From Caenorhabditis remanei (Eukaryota; Nematoda; Chromadorea; Rhabditida; Rhabditidae): 64,000 nt of DNA. Position numbers and translations under genes: made by a program. How positions within the stretch are numbered: the stretch's first letter is position 1; the number at the start of each line of letters is the position of its first letter. The stretch covers positions 22,630,001 through 22,694,000 of the forward strand of contig NC_071331.1 in the NCBI RefSeq assembly GCF_010183535.1, written 5' to 3'. The notes beneath the pieces were generated by a model. The model did not search any database. It saw only the letters and a list, made by a program, of their open reading frames with translations, and was not told the DNA's origin. Shown piece after piece: positions 9,110-22,500 of this stretch.

Positions 9110-9890
9110 TTAGGCATTCGGCGGCGGGCATCCCTCAGAAGTTTCATGTCCATAAGCATCAATGTATAGTTTTGCAATTTGTCTGGAATTCTGTCTGTCC
9201 ATCTGTGTGTCCTGATGTCCGGATGTCCTCCCGGTCCCCTAACTCACTCTCCATTCACCGGCACCTCCACCGCCTCCTCAGGAATCAAACATCTCCAGAA
9301 GACGTCTGGTGTGCAGTTGTGATGGAGTTGGTACTTGACCTCATAGGTCTGAAAATATGTCTGTCTGTGTGTCCAGAATAATTGTGTCCGGATGTCCGGA
9401 TGTCCTACCGGTGACATATCCCCATGGAGTTTGATATCCGAGTAGTGGAATCGTTTGATGACGTCGGTCGTGCAGAATTTCTCATAGCGAATCAGATCGT
9501 GCTCTTTTGGTCTGAAAATTCTGTCTGTCTGTGTGTCCGGATGATCAGGATCCGGATTACTGTAGTCTGGGATCCAAATTTTCAGTTTTTAGGATCCGAG
9601 ATACTGTACCTAGGATCCAAACTTTTAGGATCCGGGATACTGTACCTAGGATCCAAACTTTTAGGATCCGGGTTACTGTAGTCTGGGATCCAATTTTATA
9701 ATTTTTGGATCCGGGTTACTGTACCTCGGCTCCAAATTAACACTCACTTATCCTCCTCATAGATATGCAAATGTCCACACCAGTTGAGCATATTAAAGGC
9801 GCATTGAACTTCCACGTCAACAGTCAGGGGATCGGAATGGATTACTGTAACTATCAGAAGGTAGATCACAGCGAGAATACGGTAGATCAT
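9110..9890 (-). CDS. Paralog H: small secreted transthyretin-like protein, 139 residues
   Basis: Exons 9890-9748, 9511-9409, 9348-9248 and 9182-9110 give 140 codons including the stop. It starts MIYRILAVIYLLIVTVIHS and the mature chain begins DPLTVDVEVQC. Six family cysteines are present (QC, WCG, FC, HNC, RC, GC). Exon 3 reads TYEVKYQLHHNC. The C-terminus (SEGCPPPNA) is the most divergent of the array. It is the rightmost copy, 363 bp from the first visible exon of the giant plus-strand gene, so its promoter lies in the stretch 9891-10250. Intron 1 holds GGATCC/TTACTGTA units, and introns 2 and 3 hold GTCTGTCTGTGTGTCC-like text. Family call as for B. Confidence 0.8.
9545..9735. repeat. GGATCCGGGTTACTGTA units in intron 1 of paralog H
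   Basis: Four or five units, including one near-exact tandem pair (AGGATCCAAACTTTTAGGAT, twice). Confidence 0.75.
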
Positions 9891-10069
9891 AACTTTTCGT
9901 AGTCGCTGAAGAAATGGAATATTTTGGAGGGTATTTATAGTCGAAAAATTTGCATTTTTATGAATTTTATGGGCGATAAACGTTTTTTTGTTTCCCATGC
10001 GGGGGAGGAGGTGTTTGGTTTTTTGATCTACCAGACTATTTGGGGGTACTGTAGTTATGGGGAAGGGAT

Positions 10070-10590
10070 ACGGTAGCCAAGGTTACTGTAATAGGAGGCG
10101 GTGGATCCAAAATTTTAGGATCCGGGTTACTGTAGTTAGCCATTTTGCTCATAACTCCGCTCAAAATGCTCCAATCATTCCGAAATCGGTACCAATTGAT
10201 AGCTCATCAAATTTTCTAACAGATTTCTCAAAAATAATTAAAATTATTTTCAGTTCGACGACTTCTCTCTCGCCGCCGACGACAATCTGATCGTCTACAA
10301 TGGTGCGACACCATCGGCTACAGTACTTGCTGAGTAGGTTTGGGTAAAAATAGCTGAAAATGGCTGAAAAATTGGGAAAAAAACCTTTATTCGGTTTTTT
10401 CAGTTTTTTTAGGACTCGGGTTACTGTATCAAAGATCAGGGCTACTGTACATGGATCCAAATTTTAAGTTTTCAGGATCCGGGTTACTGTGCCTAGGATC
10501 CAAGTTTTTAGTTTTTAGGATCCGGGTTTTGCAGCCTTTGATCCAAACCTACAACTTTTGATATCCAGATTACTGTACTTTTTCCAGATT
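10070..10590. repeat. TTACTGTA units around the first visible exon of the giant gene
   Basis: Units of the same family lie before (10080-10140) and after (10410-10580) the exon at 10254-10333. They mark the right end of the territory of this repeat. Confidence 0.6.
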
Positions 10591-13500
10591 CTCCGGCAAC
10601 CTGACCACCAAAAAATACATCACCTCCTCGACAAACCTCATCTATATCTACATGATGACTCGCACAATTTCAAATTCCCGCGGTTTTTCGATATCCTACA
10701 AGCGTGGCTGTGACCTAACCATGACAGAGCCCTTTGGAGAGATCATATCCCCCGGATACCTGTCATCTGAATACCCAAATGACGTCACGTGTACCTATAC
10801 CATTGAAAATGAGAATATGAAGGCGGATCGGAGTTTAAGTGTGATCCCGAATCGATTCGATTTGGCTGATGATGATTTTGTGAAGATTTTTGAGAATTCG
10901 ATGAAGGGAAAGGTGTTACACGAGAATGATGGAGGGTTCACTGCGAAGAATAAGCCGGAAAAACAAATTGATTCGGAAGCAAATCGACTTCAGATGGTAT
11001 TCAAGTCAAGTGCCTCGAGACAGGCTATGGGATTCAATTTTAGTTATTCTATTGGTGAGTGCTACTTTTTTGGATATTTTACACAAATTTCAATCTAATA
11101 TCCTTATTTCCGACAAAATTTCCGAAATTTTGAGCCCCATATTGCCCTACTTCCGAAAAACTTGGTGTGCAGTGGTGGCCGAGTGGTTACGGTAGACACA
11201 CTGGCTACCAATCTACCAACCAGGGTTCGAGTCCACATACTTCCAATCTTTTTTTGCAATATTAAATTTGATTGAATACAAGGTTTTTGTTCAAAACATC
11301 AACTTTTTGAGTTCTTGGTTAAATTTTTTTTTTAAACTTTCTCAGAAATTTTTCGCATTTTTTTAGTTTTTCAAAACCCGATTATTTCTAGTTAGTTACC
11401 CATTGAGATTCCTGTTTTTCTCAACATTTCCGAAGATTTGGGCCCCATATTGCCATACTTCCAAAAAATGTGGTGTGCAGTGGTGGCCGAGTGGTTACGG
11501 TAGACAAAGTGGCTACCAATCTACCAACCAGGGTTCGAGTCCACATACCTCGAATTCTTTTTTGCAACTTTTGATACGGCTGAAAAACGCATTTGAGGTT
11601 TTAAGACAAGTTTTAAGACGAGGTTTTATGTTTGCTCAAAAAATTTTTTTTTGGAAAATTTTCAAAAAAATTTTTTTTCACTATTTTTTTGTCTAGTCAA
11701 AAACAAGTCGATTTCAGACATTTTTAGATATAACATTTTATATTCATTTCCAGACTGCCCAGCAATCCCATCTGTCCCAATGGTGACCCTATCCACCAAG
11801 CAGCGCTCCGTCAACACCAAGGTTACAGTATCCTGTCCAATCGGATTCGAGTTTTCTTCCGGCGAAGGATTGTCTAAAACCGTCGAGTGTTTGATAGGAG
11901 GAAAATGGTCGCAATCTCAGATTTCTACTTGTCAGCGTAAGATTTTTTTTGTTTCTGTTTTGAAAATTTTGAAAAAAAAATTTCAAAAAAATTTTTTTTT
12001 CAGCAATCTACTGCGGCGCTGTGCCCCAAATCGCGAATGGCTATGTCGACTCTGCTACCAATGTCTCTTTCGGCGGTCAGGTCAAATATTCGTGTCACAA
12101 AGGCTTCTTTTTCTCATCCGGAAAGGATATCGAGACGGTATACTGTGGAGAACTCGGAAAATGGAGTACCCCTCCGCCATGCAAGGCGGCCACGTGTCAA
12201 CCACTGACTCAATTCACAAATGGAGACAGAAGACTGGAATTTGGTGACGGGACGGGTTACGGTAGTGTGTTCCGATTCGATTGTCATTCCGGATATCGGC
12301 GGGAAGGAGTTGAGAGTCTTCTTTGTAAATCTGATGGTACTTGGAGTTCGAAGCAACCGAGTTGTACGAGTGAGTTGGAATTTAAAAAAATTTTATTGGT
12401 ACAGTAAGACGAGAAACCCTTATTCTCAAAATTTCAGCGCTCTAGGGTCTTATTCCGCTGAGATACAACGTTTTGAAATTTGGTAGATCAAACCGCGACG
12501 CGACCGCGCCGCGTGCTCAATTTTTATGGCTTTAAAATTCTGAACACTCTGAAACTCTACCTTGAACATTTCAGCGTTCTAACACCTTATCGCGCAGAGT
12601 TATAGGTTGGGACCACGCGTTGCGGTCGCGTAGCGGTTTTGTTAAAACTTTGACCGTGTATAACTTGATGTAAACTTATGATATTTAGCTGAAATTTTCA
12701 CAGTAGACAGAAGAGCTTTGAGAATATACGCTGACAAATTTTCACCTGATTTGGACAGTTTTAAACAGAGATACAACGTTTTGAAATTTGGTAGATCAAA
12801 ACGCCACGCGACCGCGTTGCGTGCTTAAAATTTGAGTTTTTGTTTTTCGTTTGTATTTGCAAACTTGTTTTCCAAGTTTCAACAAAATAGGACCACTGGA
12901 CACTAAGCTACCTCGCTTGAAAATTTCAGCCGAGCCGCGACGCGACCGCGACGCGCCGCCGAGACTTTAAACGTTCATATCTCGGGGTCCACTTCACCAA
13001 TCGCTCTGAAATTTTCACAAAATGCTTGAAACCCTCTAAATTTTAATTTTAACATTTTAATTTTGATATTTTCAGAAGTGGCGTGCACCCATCTGCCCGA
13101 CGTGCCAAATGCCAAAATCGAGGTTCCCGACAGATTCTTATTTGGTGATGTGGCAAGAGTCGTGTGCAATTCTGGTTTCACTATTGATGGTCCAGAGGAG
13201 GTAAAAAAAATTCAGGCGATTTGACCCGTTTATCTGCAAGATATCACGCTTTGATTTTTCGACCACGCGGCGCGGTCGCGTCGCGTGTTGCGTCCAAAAC
13301 TTCTAATTGTTATATCTCCGCGCGTTTTCATTCTTTCGACCTAAAAATTTTTTTACCGTAACCCAAATTTTTTTCTTTTTCAGATCCGATGCCTTGCCAA
13401 CCAAACCGTCTCCTCCACTCCGACTTGCATCGATATCGATGAGTGCTCCACTGGAGTCAGCCAGTGCCAATCACTCGGCACCAAATGTGTGAATCTACCG

Positions 13501-16500
13501 GGATCGTACATGTGTCAATGTTTAGATGGATATCAACCACAGCTTAGTGAGTTTTAGCCTTAATATTCGTGCTTTTCACGAAGTTTCCGAAATTTTAAGC
13601 CCCATATTGCCATACTTCCAAAAAAGTTGGTGAAGTGGTGGCCGAGTGGTTAAGGTAGACACAGTGACTACCAATATACCAACCAGGGTTCGAGTCCACA
13701 TACCACCAATCATTTTTTGCAATATTAAATTTGATTGAATACAAGGTTTTTGTTCAAAATATCAATTTTTGAGTTCCTGGTTAAAAAAGTTTTTTGAAAC
13801 AAATGATTTTTTCTGAAATTTTTCCAATTTTTTAGTTTTTCGAAACCCGATTATTTCTAGTTAGCTACACATTGAGATTCCTGTTTTTCTCAACATTTCA
13901 AAAATTTTGAGCCCCATATTGCCAGAATTTCCAAAAATTTAGTGTGCAGTGGTGGCCGAGTGGTTACGGTAGACACAGTGACTACCAATATACCAACCAG
14001 GGTTCGAGCCCACATAACGCCAATCTTTTTTTACAATGGTTGATTTCACTAAAAAACGCATTTGAGGTTTTTGACCAGTCAATTTTCAAGTTTTCAAAAA
14101 AAAAATTCTTGAAATTTTTCAAAAAAAATTTTTCATTTAATTTTTAATCTTGCAGTGTGCCTCGAGTCCAACCCAATCGATATCCGATCTGGCTCCGCCT
14201 CCTGGTGCGTGGAGCCCAAGAGCCAAAACGAAAGAAAAGTGTTGAAATTTGCGATTCCGATGATTGTCGAGCAGATCCGATTCTCCGCGCCGAAAAACGG
14301 CGGAAAAATCACAAAAATCAGTATAAAATACTCGGAATCCGACAAAATCCACGTCAAAAAACTGCAAATCGATAATCAATCGATATTCAACGTAGACGAT
14401 GAACACGTGGCAACACTTCCGATGGCTCTGGAAGTACAAGTGCTAGAAATTGAAGTTGTGGCAATGGAAGGAGCTCCGTGTGTGGAAATTGAGGCATTGG
14501 GGTGTCAGAGGACGTCGTGTGCGGATATTAATGAGTGTCTGAAGAATAATGGACATTGTGATCATACTTGTATTAATACACAAGGAAGTTATAAGGTAAG
14601 GCAAAATTACGTTTGAAAAATTTTTGAAAAAAAAAATTATAAATTTTTTTTTCGATTTTCAGTTTTTTTTTCTAAAATCCTCACATTTCTAGACAATTAA
14701 ACCTGAATATTCTTTTTCTCCACACAATTTCTGAAATTTTGAGCCCCATATTGCCATACTTTCAAAAAATTTGGTCTGTGGCCGTGTGGTTACGGTAGAC
14801 ACAGTGGCTACCAATCTACCAACCAGGGTTCGAGTCCACATACCTCCAATCTTTTTTGCAATGTCATTTTTGACTAAAAAATGCATTTGAGTTGTAGAGT
14901 GAAATTTTTAGAACATTTGATTAAGGTTGTGACGAGTTATCAAGGTTCAAAGTTTGTGTCACGCGTTGCGGTCGCGTCGCGGTTTTTGTGGATTTTGATT
15001 TCATCTGATAGTCCGGACAAAATAATGTTTGCAGTGACAATTTCGACTCATTTGAACATCTTGGCGCCAAGTTATACCTTTTCAAACTTTTCACCACGCG
15101 GCGCGGTCGCGTCGCGGCTCTCTCAAAATTTTGATTCACTATAACTCGGTCAGAAATGAACCGATTTTGCTGAAATTTTCAGCATAGACATTTCATGTTG
15201 GTCTCTATCGATCAATATAAATTTTTATCGAATTATTTGTGTTTTCTGTTTCAGTGCGCCTGTCGAAACGGCTACGACCTCTTCACTGAAAACGGTCAGT
15301 CCGGAGTCAACATTTCCCTCGGAGAAACTGGAAACAACGTCAACGATTTCATTCGTTTTGAGAAATCTTGTGTCCCCCGCCAATGTGACCATATCGGATC
15401 CCCAGAAAACGGAAAATTATTATCGACAGCTAGTCGATTCGAGTACCCAATGATCGTACAATTCCAGTGTGATTTTGGCTACCAAATGATGGGTCCTGAT
15501 TATATTCAGTGTCTGGCAGATGGAACATGGAATGGCACAGAACCGTTTTGTTTGCGTAAGTTGTTATCAAAAAAATATATTGGATTTCAAAAAGTTAAGA
15601 AAACAATTTTTTTGAAATTTTTTTTTTAATCGAATTTTTTGTTTCTCGAAAATCTAATGTTTCTGAGCATTTTTATAACAAAAACCACTTTTTTCTTTAA
15701 ATTTCCAAAATTTTGAGCCCCATATTGCCATACTTTCAAAAAATTTGGTGTGCAGTGGTGGCCAAGTGGTTACGGTAGACACAGTGGCTACCAATCTACC
15801 AACCAGGGTTCGAGTCCACATACCGTCAATCCTTTTTTGCAGCTTTTAATATGACTAAAAAATTTTTTCTAGTTTAAAACAAGCTAATTTTCCAGTTTTG
15901 CGGTGAAAAATTAATTGAGAAAAAAACTTTTCTGAAATTTTCAAAAGATTTTTTAGTTTTTCTAAATCCGATTATTTCTAGACATTTACACCTTAATATT
16001 TGTGTTTTTCACAATTTTTCCGAAATTTTGAGCCCCATATTGCCATACTTCCAAAAAATTTGGTGTGCAGTGGTGGCCGAGTGGTTAAGGTAGACACAGT
16101 GGCTACGAATCTACCAACCAGGGTTCGAGTTCACATACCGCCAAAATTTTTTTGCAACGTTAGATTTGACTAAAAACCGCATTTATAGTTATAACCACTT
16201 GGGTTTTTAAAGTTTTTTTTTTCAAAAAAAGATTTCGACAAAATTTTCATTCCAGCCGCCACGTGCCAAGGAATCGAGGCCTCCTCTGGTCTCTCCGTCA
16301 CCCCAAACAACTCTACAATCTCTTTCGGCCAAAACGTGTCCATCACTTGCACCTTGCCCAACCGTCCCGGTCGCTCCTCCCCCTTATCCTCCTACCGTCA
16401 ATGCATATTCGATCCACAGGAAGATGGGCGGGACTACTGGCTCTCCGGACCGCCTCCAGATTGTTCATTCATCGAGTGCCCGACACCTCCAGTGATGCCA

Positions 16501-19500
16501 GGCGCCGTCTATGTCGGTGACGTCACCGACCGGAAAATGGGGTCAACCTTAGAATTCACTTGTCGACAACCGTATACTGTAGTGGGGCGGAGCTCCGGTG
16601 GCGATCAGAAGATCAAATGTTCCTCCGACGCGACATGGGATCTTGGAGACCTTCGATGCGAGGGACCGGTATGCGTGGACCCTGGGTACCCTTATGATGG
16701 TCAAGTGGATTTGGAGTCGGTGGAGGAGGGAGCCGTCGCAAAGTTCTCTTGCAAACGCCCCGGCTATGTACCATTCCCGTCGGACACATTGCAATGCACC
16801 CTTGGCGCATCCTGCGTGCTTTCTGAAGACGTGGGAATTGTGTCTGGATTTGTACCGGATGGCGCATTTTCTGATAACTCGGATTCCACTAATTTGGGAT
16901 ATGAACCACATCACGCGAGGATGGGATCGTCTGGATGGTGTGGTGCAAAAGAGGACTTTATATTTTTGAGTGTCGATTTGCAGAGGTTAGTCTTTTCCCG
17001 AAAATCCAAACATTTTTAGACAATTAAACCTTTTCTGGACAAAATTGCCAAAGTTTTGAGCCCTATATTGCCATACTTCCAAAAGATCTGGTGTGCAGTG
17101 GTGGCCGAGTGGTTAAGGTAGACATAGTAGCTGCCAATATACCAACCGGGGTTCGAGTCCACATACCGCTAAAATTTTTTTGCAACTTTTAATCTTGCTA
17201 AAAACATTGTTTCTTGTTCAGAATAAACTAAGTTTCTGAGTTTTAAGTTGAAACAAATTGTTGAAAAAAAATTTTTTTTGAAATTTTTTCCCGTTTTCAG
17301 TTTTTAAAGAAACCTGTAATTTCTAAACAATTAAACCTTGATATTAGTACTTTCCACAAAATTTCCAAAGTTTTGAGCCCCATATTGCCATACTTCCAAA
17401 AAAATTTAGTGTGCAGTGGTGGCCGAGTGGTAACGGTAGACACAGTGACTACCAATATACCAACCGAGGTTCGAGTCCACATACCGTCAAACCTTTTTTG
17501 CAACGTTAGATTTGACTAAAGAACGCATTTAAAGTTTCAAGACAAACTTAGTTTTAAAGTTTTTTCAAAAAAATCTTTTTTGGAAATTTTCCCAAAATTT
17601 TTTTGTCAATTTTTTGTCTCAAATAGAATATCTTTTGTTTTCAGTCAATTCTGGATTCAAAATTTTTTTTTCCACGGGATTCTAACAATTTTGAGATCTT
17701 TTATGTCATCCTTCAAAAAATATGGGAAAAATCATTATTATTTTTTCAATTTTAAATTTTCAGTTTTTCAAAAACAAGTCGATTTCTGACATTTTTATAT
17801 AAAAATTCAAGTTTTCCACTAAATTTCTAAAGTTTTGAGCCCCATATTGCTATTTTTTCGAAAAATTTGGTGTGCAGTGGTGGCCGAGTGGTTAAGGTAG
17901 ACACAGCGGCTAGCAATCATCCAACCAGGGTTCGAGTCCACATACCGCTAAACCTTTTTTGCATTCTTAATATTGCATTTTCAATAGATTACCAATCTTA
18001 ATTCTCTCGATTTCAGAGTCTACACCCTAACAACTCTCCGGATCGCCGGTGTAGCTGGAAGCGGTCACCTCAAAGGACACGTCACCAAATTCCAGCTATT
18101 CTACAAGACTCAAAATCAGAACAAGTACGAACCGTACCCAGTGGAGTTCGAGTCACCCGCCGGAAACCACAACGCAATGCATCATTTCGATCTGAAATTC
18201 TCGCTTCGTGCCAGATATATTCTGTTTGGTGTCACCGAGTACGAGGGTAATCCGTGTATGAAATTCGATTTGATGGGTTGTGTGGCACCCGTGTTTGCCG
18301 CTCATGAAGTGGATAGTCACTTACAAATCGGATGGAATGGATCCGTCCCCCAGTGTGTCGATATGGAACCACCGAAATTCGAGAATTGTCCGGAGACTGA
18401 AATTTATGCGAAAGTCGATGAGAATGGGCAGTTGAAGGCGGTAGAGTTTGAGGAGCCAGTCGCCAGTGATAATAGTGGAAAGGTGAGGGTCTAGCTAACG
18501 AAAAAATTCAAAAATTCTGATCATTTTGATACCAAACACCACTTTTTGAAGAAAAAACTTTTATGAATTTTTCCGATTTTCAGTTTTTTTTGGAATCCTG
18601 CCATTTTTAGACAATTTAAACTTGATATGTGTGCTTTCCACAAAATTTCCGAAATTTTGAGCCCCATATTGCCATACATCCAAAAAAATGACATGCAGTG
18701 GTGGCCGAGTGGTAACGGTAGACACAGTGGCTACCAATCTACCAACCAGGGTTCGAGCCCACATACCTCCAAACTTTTTTTGCAACACTTGATATGGCTA
18801 GGAACGACTTTTCTAGTTTTAAATATACAAGTTTTCAAGTTTTACGTTAAAAAATGTTTTTGAAAAAAAAAACTTTTCTGTAATTTTTTCCGATTTTCAG
18901 TTTTTTCTAAATCCTGACATTTCTAGACATTTAAACCTTGATATTTGTGCTTTTCATATAACTCCCGAAATTTTGAGCCCATATTGCTATACTTTCAAAA
19001 AATTTGGTGTGCAGTGGTGGCCAAGTGGTTCAGGTAGACACAATGTCTACCAATCTACCAACCAGGGTTCGAGTCCACACACCTCCAAACTTTTTTTGCA
19101 ATTTTTGATATGGCTAAGAACTACTTTTCTGGTTCAAAACTAGCTAAATTTCCTAATTTTACGTTGAAATTTTTTTTTCCTGAAGATTTGTTCCGATTTT
19201 TTGCTTAAAAAATCAATCTTCATCAAATTCAGATCGCTTACACCCAAATCGAACCGCTCGGAATGAGATCTGGTCTAATGATCACTTCCGACATGGACAT
19301 CACCTATACCGCCTATGATTTGGCTGGAAACACCGCAGTTTGCACATTGAAAATCAGGATTCCAGGTGATTCAAAAACTCTGTAATCCCAAAAAATCCAA
19401 ATTTCCAGACACCCAACCGCCTGTCCTCAAATGCCCCGACTCTTACACCATCCCAGTTGGCAACTCGACGCGACACGTTGTATTCGACATGACTACTGTA

Positions 19501-22500
19501 GATTTGGTACTTCATGACACGTCAAACGTGTCGGAGGTCACGTTCACACCGACTGAAGCCACTCTGAAAATTGGAGAATTCGTGGAAGTCACCGCGCAAG
19601 CGGAGGATGAGAATGGCAATAGGAATAGTTGTAAATTCCAAGTCGCTTATGCTCGTAAGTGAAATTTTCTTTTTGATTTTTTAGAAGTTTTTTTTAGTTA
19701 AAGAAGTAAAACCAGTCGTCGTAATTATAATGTGAAAATATCAGTGCGTTACGGTTACAGGGCGCAAAGTTATGCAGGCTCAAAGTTTCGACCACGGTCG
19801 CGTCGCGGTTGCAAAGCGATAGCTTCCGCCCTGATAAGTTAGAAGTCTGAAATTTTTACAGTATACCTTACTGTACTTTTTTGTCTCACAGTAAAAATTT
19901 CAGAGCCATGCGTCTGAAGGGCGTTGAGTTACAGCGATTGAATTGTCACAAACTTTGAACCTCGATAACGCGACGCGCTGATTAGCTTGTGCGCTGAATT
20001 TTTCGCAATATGTCTTACTGTACCTTTTCAAATTACTGTAAAAATTTCAAAGCCATCCGGTTTAAGGGGACCGAGTTGCAGCGTTCCGAAGTTTTTGGGG
20101 TAGCCGCAGCCGCAAAAAACTGAATTTTGTCGTCTCTGTAACTCAGCGCGCTGTGGAGTTGCAGATCTAAAATTCTTCAAATTTATTTGACAGTACCTAA
20201 ACGTTTTACCGTAGAAATTTCAATACCGCCGGTTTTGAGAGCACGGAGTTACAGCGATTCAAAGATTCAAGGTCAAAACTTGAAATCAAAACTTAAAATC
20301 TTCATAATTCTGCGCCCAGATCACCTACGACTTTGAAATTTTTTCCACAAAACAGCTTACTGTCCCGCTACAGTACACCCAATTCAATATTTTCCAGCCG
20401 AAGCGTGCTCCCCGGCGTCCCTCGCCTCTTCCAACCAAATCGTCAAAAATTGTGTACACGAAGACGGTGCGGTGGTGTGCAGTGTGTACTGTGCACAAGG
20501 ATATCGATTCATTGATCCAGATCAGATCACACAGAATTTTGTGTGCAAAGATGGAAAATGGTCACCGAGAAATAATGCGCCAGCGTGTGTTCCCATTCGT
20601 GAGTTTAAAAAAATTTCAAACTTTTTTTTCGCATAAATTTTTTTTCAGTTTTTAGAATATTACAAATTAGTTGTTTCTAGCATTTTTCACCTTGAAAATC
20701 GTATTTCTCACAACATTTCCGAAGATATGAGCCCCATATTGCTATACTTTCTAGAAAAAAAAATTCAAAATATTTGGTGTGCAGTGGTGGCCGAGTGGTT
20801 AAGGTAGACACAATGGCTACCAATCTACCAACCAGGGTTCGAGTCCACATACCTCCAATCTTTTTTGCAATTTTTAAAATGACTAAAAACTATATTTTTC
20901 TGTTCAAAACAAACTAAATTTATTTAAATTTTGAAAAAAAAATTCCAAATTTTATTTTTTCGTGATTTTCAATTTTTCGAAATCCTGTCATTTCTAGACT
21001 ATTAAACATTTATATTTGTGTTTTCCACAAAATTTCCGAAGATTTGAGCCCCATATTGCCATACTTCCAAAAAATGTGGTGTGCAGTGGTGGCCGAGTGG
21101 TTAAGGTAGACACATACCAATCAACCGACCAGGGTTCGAGTCCACATACCTCCAATCTTTTTTTGCATTCACAATTTTGCATTGCAAACTCAAAATCTTT
21201 ATTTTCCAGCAAAAGACCCTGCTGGTTTCCATGTCAACGGCGGTATGACTTACCCCGTCTCCTCTCCAGTGCCAGACCATTGTCTTAAGGTAATTAACGA
21301 CTAATTAAGGAACAATTTTAAGTTTTAAAAAATTAAGGGTTACGCTGAATTAGCCGCCAAGGAATTCGACAACCTGGATAAAGTGCTAAGCGCCCGTTGC
21401 TCATCGTCAGTTGAGGTCTTTGTAAGACTTCTGAAACTTGATTTCAGCAATTTGAATGGAATGGTAAGAAGACGATTTCTAGGGTGGTTTTGACTGAAAT
21501 TTTCGAATTTTTGACTCATTTTTACCCCCGAATTCACCTAATTCCTCTAATTTCAGCTAACCGGAAATTACACGATCCAAGTTTTGCCGACCGAGCAACA
21601 AAGTGTATTCTACGATCTGTGCGGACTAACTCTCCGAACAATTTTCGATTTAAACATTCCCGGAGCTAATCAACCAATCCAATCGCTTTTGAATCTTTCT
21701 GGAGAATCAATTGCATCTCAAACTGTCGGATGTCCGAGTATCACTGCGAAGGGATCCAGTATTGTGCAAGGATTTGCGTGTGGGAATGGAGAGGTGTTGA
21801 GACAAGAGGCCAAGGACAGGTTGCCTGAGTGCAGTAAGTTTTTAACAAGTTTTACCTGAAATTTTGAGATTGAATATGAAAAATTTTCAGAGACAAATGT
21901 TCTAAAAAATTTTCGCAAATTTTTTTTTGAAACTTCCTTATTTTTAGACGATTTCAGTCTGAAATTCATCTTTTCCGCAAAATTTCCAAAATTTTGAGCC
22001 CCATATCGCCATACTTCCAAAAAATTTGGTGTGCAGTGGTGGCCGAGTGGCTCAGGTAGACACAGTGGCTCCGAATCTACCAACCAGGGTTCGAGCCCAC
22101 GTGCCTCCAAACCTTTTTTGCAAATTTTAATATGGCTAAAAACTATTTTTCTAGTTCAAGACAAACTAAATTTCCGAGTTTTACGTTGAAAAAAAATTTT
22201 GAAAAAAACTTTTCTGAAATATTTTTTGATTCTCAGTTTTTTTCAAAATCCTGGCATTTCTAGACAATTAAACTTTATTATTCATGCTTTCTACAAAATT
22301 TCTGAAGTTTTGAGCCCTATATTGCGCTACCTTCAAAAAATTTGGTGCAGTGGTGGCCGAGGGGTAATGGTAGACACGGTGGCTACCAGTATACCAACCG
22401 GGGTTCGAGTCCATCTATTGTCAATCTTTTTTTGTATTTTTTTATATAGCTGAAAATTATTTTTCTGTTCAAAATAAACTAAATTTCCGAGTTTTTCGTT

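Noticed and set aside
8899..9381. Plus-strand frame of 160 codons over paralog H
   Set aside because: It lies antisense to exons 2-4 of paralog H and over repeat sequence, with no domain.
13944..14147. Short open frames with text like [12 protein letters not shown]
   Set aside because: They are translations of the tRNA-like element and recur wherever it occurs.
15246..15254. CTGTTTCAG as a piRNA (21U) upstream motif
   Set aside because: It is the polypyrimidine tract and acceptor of the exon at 15255.
21421..21446. GTAAGACTTC...TTTCAG inside the exon 21338-21463 as an intron
   Set aside because: At 26 nt it is too short for a nematode intron, and the frame is open through it; kept as coding.
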